Source: Epiperipatus broadwayi (lineage: Eukaryota; Onychophora; Udeonychophora; Euonychophora; Peripatidae). From it: 64,000 nt of DNA. The notes beneath the pieces were generated by a model, which was not told the DNA's origin, searched no databases, and was given only the letters and a program-made list of their open reading frames with translations. This document shows positions 59,026-64,000 of this stretch, one piece after another. The position numbers and the translations under genes were made by a program. The DNA lies in NCBI GenBank assembly GCA_028023455.1, contig JAQFVV010012395.1:3536001-3600000 (forward strand), given 5' to 3'. Positions within the stretch are counted from its first letter, which is position 1. Each line of letters starts with the position of its first letter.

Positions 59026-59935
59026 TATTAATGTGTAATAAGAAATATGGACTTAATCAGTGAAGTATTGAATAGCTTCATGCTTGCAGATCTAACCACT
59101 TCAGCTTCACTTATTTAAATAGAAAGTAGGTTGAATTAAAGAAACACCAGTAGAGGTCCCTACTATCGCATTTTACACACATATTCTCGAGGTTATAGCC
59201 TCAGTAAATATTAATTACGTGCGTTTAATGAATTTATAATTACAACTTTAAATTACTGTAATAGATTTCTAACTATAAAGTCTTTCCATTGATTCATTGT
59301 AAATCGAAAGATTTCGTGAGTATTAATGTGTAATAAGAAATGTGGACTTAATCAGTGAAGTATTGAATAGCTTCAGGCTCGCAGATCTAACAGCTTCAGC
59401 TTCACCTATTTAAATAGAAAGTAGGTTGAAGTAAAGAAGGGTTCCCCTCTTTTCTTCCATAGCATAAGCTTGTGGTTAAACACCTGTAGCGGTCCCTACT
59501 ATCGCATTTTATATGCATATTCTCGAGGTTATAGCCTCAATAAATATTACTTACATAATCAATGTGCGTTTAATGAATTTATAATTACAACTTTAAATTA
59601 CTGTAATAGATTTCTAACTATAAAATCTTTCCATTGACTCGTTGTAAATCGAAAGATTTCGCGAGTATTAATGTGTAATAAGAAATGTGGACTTAATCAG
59701 TGAAGTATTGAATAGCTTCACGCTCACAGATCTAACCGCTTCAGTTTCACCTATTTAAATAGAAAGTAGGTTGAAGTAAAAAAGTTTGTGGTTAAACACC
59801 TGTAGAGGTCCCTACTATTGCATTTTACACGCATATTCTCGAGGTTATAACCTCACAGTAAATATTACTTACGTAATCAATGTGCATTTAATAAATTTAT
59901 AATATCAACTGTAAATTAAATTATTTTTTTCCTTT
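59026..59935 (+). repeat. Tandem triplication of a ~295-345-bp unit
   Basis: Units start at atgtgtaataagaaa at 59031, 59326 and 59671; the last is incomplete. Shared blocks include gacttaatcagtgaagtatt, agaaagtaggttga, gaggtccctactat and the small hairpin gaggttatagcctc. Unit two has about 50 extra bases (around 59440-59480), part of which (gtggttaaacacc) is retained in unit three but lost in unit one. The copies are very similar, so the array is fairly young. No coding capacity. Confidence 0.9.
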
Positions 59936-60239
59936 TATCAATCCTTGTAAATTTCCAAGTATCTCTAGATGAATTCTTCTTTTTATTTCTTTAAAAAGCA
60001 AAAATAATGATGGAAGCTTTGGCCTTGGTAAATATTTCAACTTACAACATCTCATCAAAGTCTGTGCTTAATAATTATCTAGTTTTATTTTCAAATTGTT
60101 TTATTTTAATATGTAAACCAATTCATTTAACATTAATACATTCACAAAAAATGATAACTAATAGTCTGTTTACATGGCATTTCACAATGATAATGTTATA
60201 ACTTTTGCCATTAACTTTTCTTTTCCCACAAGACAAATG
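59936..60239. other. No confident feature; perhaps part of a decayed LINE-A copy
   Basis: A frame at 60007-60201 has no match that I can read to LINE-A. It lies directly upstream of the recognisable LINE-A remnant. Confidence 0.3.
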
Positions 60240-61014
60240 GTGTTACTTAGGAACGTCTACACAAAAACACAAATTATAACTTAGACTTAGCAATGCTAGG
60301 CATTAATAATAAGCAGCTAATACATAGATTTAAGTATTGATCATTCAAGCCCAAATTTTTTGGATTTTCTACTTAAAATGAACATGTGGTCATTACCAAC
60401 ATTATATTTTTATGAGATATAAGAGAAACATAACATTGACACTATATGTGAGTTGTGCCACAGATCTCAGAAGAGAACCAAAAATGTATATTCTCTGTGT
60501 GTATTAGGCTACAACATACTTGAACATATATTACAAAAATTTATCAGGAAAAGAATGCCACTATAAGTTCAATTATAGTCTTTTCCAAATGTTTGCTTCA
60601 CAGAAACAAGAAGTACAACATTTATACTATATGCATTATGGTACACAAGGTGCACTTATCTTTACAATAGTAATGTAAGAAATTTTAACACATTTAAAAA
60701 CAAATTAGAAACAATAAAACAAAGAGATACAAAAACATCCCATCAGACATTTTCGCAGACATTTGGTTACTTGTCTATCAGTGCTCTAACCTCTAGTGAG
60801 GTATATTTTCTGTTTCCTAATTTATTATAAATATTTTAATAATAGTTTAATTCACTGAATGCTATTGAAAATACTTATTGTGGTATTCTTTGATATAGTT
60901 TTGTATTAATTTTTTTCTTTTAAACTGAAATATCTGTATATATAATTTTTTCCCCTTTAAACTGAAATATTTGTAGATATATTTTTTCTTGAATAAAGTT
61001 CCTTCTAATTAAAT
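60240..61014 (+). mobile_element. Decayed LINE-A 3' end
   Basis: Translated pieces match LINE-A's C-terminus: LGINNKQLIHRFKY against LGIDNSQLLKKIRKW, FKPKFFGF against LEPKFYDF, FILYALWYTRCT against FSLYAFWCTRCT, and NKLETIKQRD against NKLQKIKERD. It ends with gaataaagttccttc near 60992-61006, the same 3' terminal motif as LINE-A. Stops and indels are frequent, so it is old and 5'-truncated. Confidence 0.75.
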
Positions 61015-63149
61015 ACAAGAATAAAAGTGATTTTTATTTGGAAAATATAATGTTACTGCATTTTCAATGTTGTATGATTTGTCAAAGGCAAATGTTATAT
61101 TTGTTTATTGTTTTCTCTATATAATTACTACATTTCAATGGTAAAGTTGGCAGGATTTTGAAAATATTGTGCAATTACTATAACAGTTTCAAACATTAAT
61201 GTTACTTACATTCATAATTCATGCACTAATTAATTAAGTTCACTATTTGCTAAAGCTAGTGAGATTATTAGCATTAAATTGCCATCTACTGACAATATGC
61301 TTAGAGAGAGAAAGAGAGAAAGCACAGTGAAACTTCTAGACACCATGGCTTAATTTATAAACTGTCCAATATTGATTTATCACAAGCAGCTTTCCATTCA
61401 GAGTTTAAAAGGGTCTGATTTCAATAGATAATTTACCCAAAATTTTTTGTTCAGAAAAGCTGATTACTTCTCAAACGGATTTCATCATTCGCAGGCCAAT
61501 ATGTTATCATAATGTAAACAATACTGGATTCCCTGATCAGGTTATTTGACTAACTACTTTGTATCATTGGTTGTTTATTTATTTATTATTTTCCAAAGCT
61601 ATATTGTTTTCTGAATCTAATTTCTAGGGATTTACATGTCCATTATTGATGATAAGCTCTAGATGAGTTTACAATAGAACGATTACAACATCTTGTCTCT
61701 ATTGTAACTATTCAATGTATATGTTCTTTCAGTGAAGGCAATAAATTATGCATCTCTTTTTGGGGGGATAATTTTGTATCTATATAGAGTCCACTTTTTA
61801 CTTAGAAATGCATGTTCATGTTTAGGCAGCTATTTGCTGTTCATCTGCTTTCCACACCCAATCTAAGAAAGTGCATACATACAATTACAGATTTAATATC
61901 ATCTCTTCTAGTAAACTAAAAGATATACTGATTAATATTAAGATCTTACCATTGTATTTTTAGAAAATTATAGAATATCTTTAAATAAAATTTTCCATTA
62001 ATAGAAGAGCATTTTTCATTTTTATTCAATGAATTTAGTTGCAGTAGTCATATTATTATGATAATAATCATAGTGCTATAATAAAGTAATCAATTTTTTA
62101 ATTTGTAAATGTGACAATATACAATAAAGTCTACACTAGACTTTAACCAATATATTTAAATTGTTTTTTTATGCTCTATTAATTATTCTTTTACGAATAT
62201 TAAATATTTTTTACATTACTGGTTGATAATAAGAGCATTCTAAAACTAAAAATATTTTATAAATCCCAGAAGCTAAAAAGATGAAACTCCTGTTTTTGCT
62301 TTTCATTCATTTGAATTAAAAATTCCATCATCGATCTTTTATAGCATCTTTGCTTTATAGAAATTGTCTGAAAAATTATTATCACAAAAGTCAAAGAACA
62401 AACATGAAGCTAGTAAATATCCATATCTTTCACAACCAGTAATCATGCATCAAATAATATAAATAAATGTTATAGATAATTAATTACTTTCAAACATTGT
62501 CAAAGATTTTATCCATTAACTCAAATATTTTGAAATAAATCGATAAAAAAAAACATAAATATCACATCTTTGATCATGATGTTTGCTTGCATATGTGTAG
62601 CATCAAAAAATTTGTTGGAAGTGTTTCTTGAATTTCTGAAATTGCATCAAGTCTGATTTACAAAGATTACAAATATATGCTTTAACCTCATCAAATCTAA
62701 GAAATCAGTAGGATAGATTTATCAGAAAATCGAAACCTGATTGATAAAGGCAAAAATCAAAAAATGGGTTGGTGATAGAGATTAATCACTGACTTCTCAA
62801 GCTTACTATAAATAGTGCTTAAATAGAGAGCTGCATTTTTTATATACGTGTATGTTTGTCCCATAAACTGTCCTGTAAACTTAATCTACGGAGATATTTT
62901 TAAATATTTGTAGTTAAAATCAGAATCATGTGTTTATATTATAGACTACTTCTTAGATCTTTAATTTCATCTTTATTGTAATTATTTCTAATTAATAAAT
63001 TTGTTAATCATTGGATAAATAAAGACAATAAACAAATATAATAGGAAGGAGGATGAGCATAAGAATGATCATTGAACAAAAATGAATAATTATAACATTA
63101 ATAATTAGTAATATCATCAGCACTAAACAAGAGTATTTATAATTGGATC
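61015..63149. other. No gene recognised
   Basis: AT-rich sequence without frames, repeats or RNA genes that I can name. Confidence 0.45.
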
Positions 63150-63430
63150 TGAAACAGATTCAATATCAGGAGATAGGCTAGTTATCTATGCAATGCCAAA
63201 CTTGGGGCATAATATAAAACAACCATCCATCCTTAAGTGCCAAAGTATCTATTATAAAAGTAATGTAGGATGTTGGTATTCTGATACATATTGATCATTA
63301 TCAATGCCCTAGTCATGTGACACCATGAGTGGACAGGCATGATAACTAGAAACTAATTTGTACTCTCTATAAAAAAATAAACTGCAATGAATGGATTTTA
63401 AAGGTGGTCTTTCCATTATCCAAAGAATTA
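63150..63430 (+). repeat. Third copy of the 2630-3840 repeat family
   Basis: Same orientation as 2630-2900. Matching blocks in order are ggatctgaaa, ggctagttat, acttggggcata, ttaagtgccaa, tgatcattatcaatgc and aactagaaactaattt. The copy is diverged and truncated on the right. Confidence 0.6.
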
Positions 63431-64000
63431 TCTGGATGTCCAAACACCAAAATATACCTCTACATATATATATAAATTAGCTGTTATTGCTCTAGAGAAA
63501 GCTTAAGATCACAAGCACCCTAGGGATGGTGACTGTGAAAAAGAGAAATAAAAGTGAATACACAATCTATTTCAAGTGAAATAATTTTATTGAGATGAAT
63601 TTACAAATCCCTTCAAATACCATGCTATAATGAAATCAATTCATACTGCCAATTCATAGAACAGATAGATGGAGGAATAAAGCATTTGGCACTACTACCT
63701 TTTTAAACAACTATTTAATGAAATTAACTAATAAATAATTAAGAAAATTGAGAAAATATATGATAATTCCATATCAAATACACTTTTATAAACAAATTAT
63801 AATTTTATATAGCATGTAATATTAACTTGTTGATTCTCAGTAAATTAATTATCATTTACTTTCATTGAATTATTTCATTTTCAATAATTAAAACAGGAAA
63901 TCTGTTCATAAAAAAGATTTAAAAAAATTTAATTAGCTAAAACTCTCTTATACAATTTTGAAGGGAAAATAAAATAAATTTAAAAAAAAAAACACATTTT
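63431..64000. other. No feature seen up to the window end
   Basis: A short (TA)n tract lies at about 63463-63473. The rest is AT-rich single-copy-looking sequence. Confidence 0.45.

Overview
The window is animal nuclear DNA: very AT-rich, full of (TA)n, (AAT)n and (TG)n microsatellites, several families of non-LTR retrotransposons (LINEs), tRNA-derived SINEs and small inverted-repeat elements, with coding exons bounded by splice signals and no compact operon-like gene order. The best clue to the host is a 76-residue precursor at 56645-56875 (+) whose six-cysteine pattern matches eclosion hormone (EH), an arthropod neuropeptide family. The RTE-type LINE also looks like those of arthropods. I infer an arthropod, perhaps a chelicerate, but a different invertebrate is not excluded, and that would make the EH gene more surprising.

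Layout. 100-3840: a large diverged inverted repeat whose left arm is split by a strange homopolymer block with a 28-G run; a third partial copy of the same family lies near the right end (63150-63430). 3951-4165 (-): a possible host exon of unknown function. 4863-8453: two RTE-clade LINE copies joined tail to tail. 8469-8813: a young three-copy repeat folded on itself. 8914-18949: mostly unannotatable AT-rich DNA with three TIR-bounded elements. 18950-25076: five copies of a very short tRNA-derived SINE, two with clear target-site duplications.

23511-35918 is a pile-up of LINEs. It holds a decayed LINE-A copy (-), a decayed LINE-B copy (+), a nearly full-length LINE-A (+, 26843-31739), a 269-bp (TAA)n tract, a LINE-B copy (-, 32009-35630), and a 288-bp (TTA)n tract. 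LINE-A and LINE-B are labels used here only. 37933-43289 looks like an old LTR element reduced to two diverged LTRs and a non-coding middle; its right LTR carries a 916-bp insertion flanked by TTAA. 44121-46060 has two faint LINE remnants. 46061-53037 shows nothing I can name.

53038-61014 contains two copies of a TA-flanked palindromic mini-element, the EH-like gene with splice acceptor and poly(A) signal, a tandem triplication of a roughly 300-bp unit, and a decayed LINE-A 3' end.

The only confident host gene is the EH-like one. The rest is mainly a record of transposition: LINEs supplied the reverse transcriptase, short SINEs were probably mobilised by a LINE, and TIR elements were moved by transposases not encoded here. 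No intact autonomous element was found; every LINE copy carries at least one stop or frameshift.
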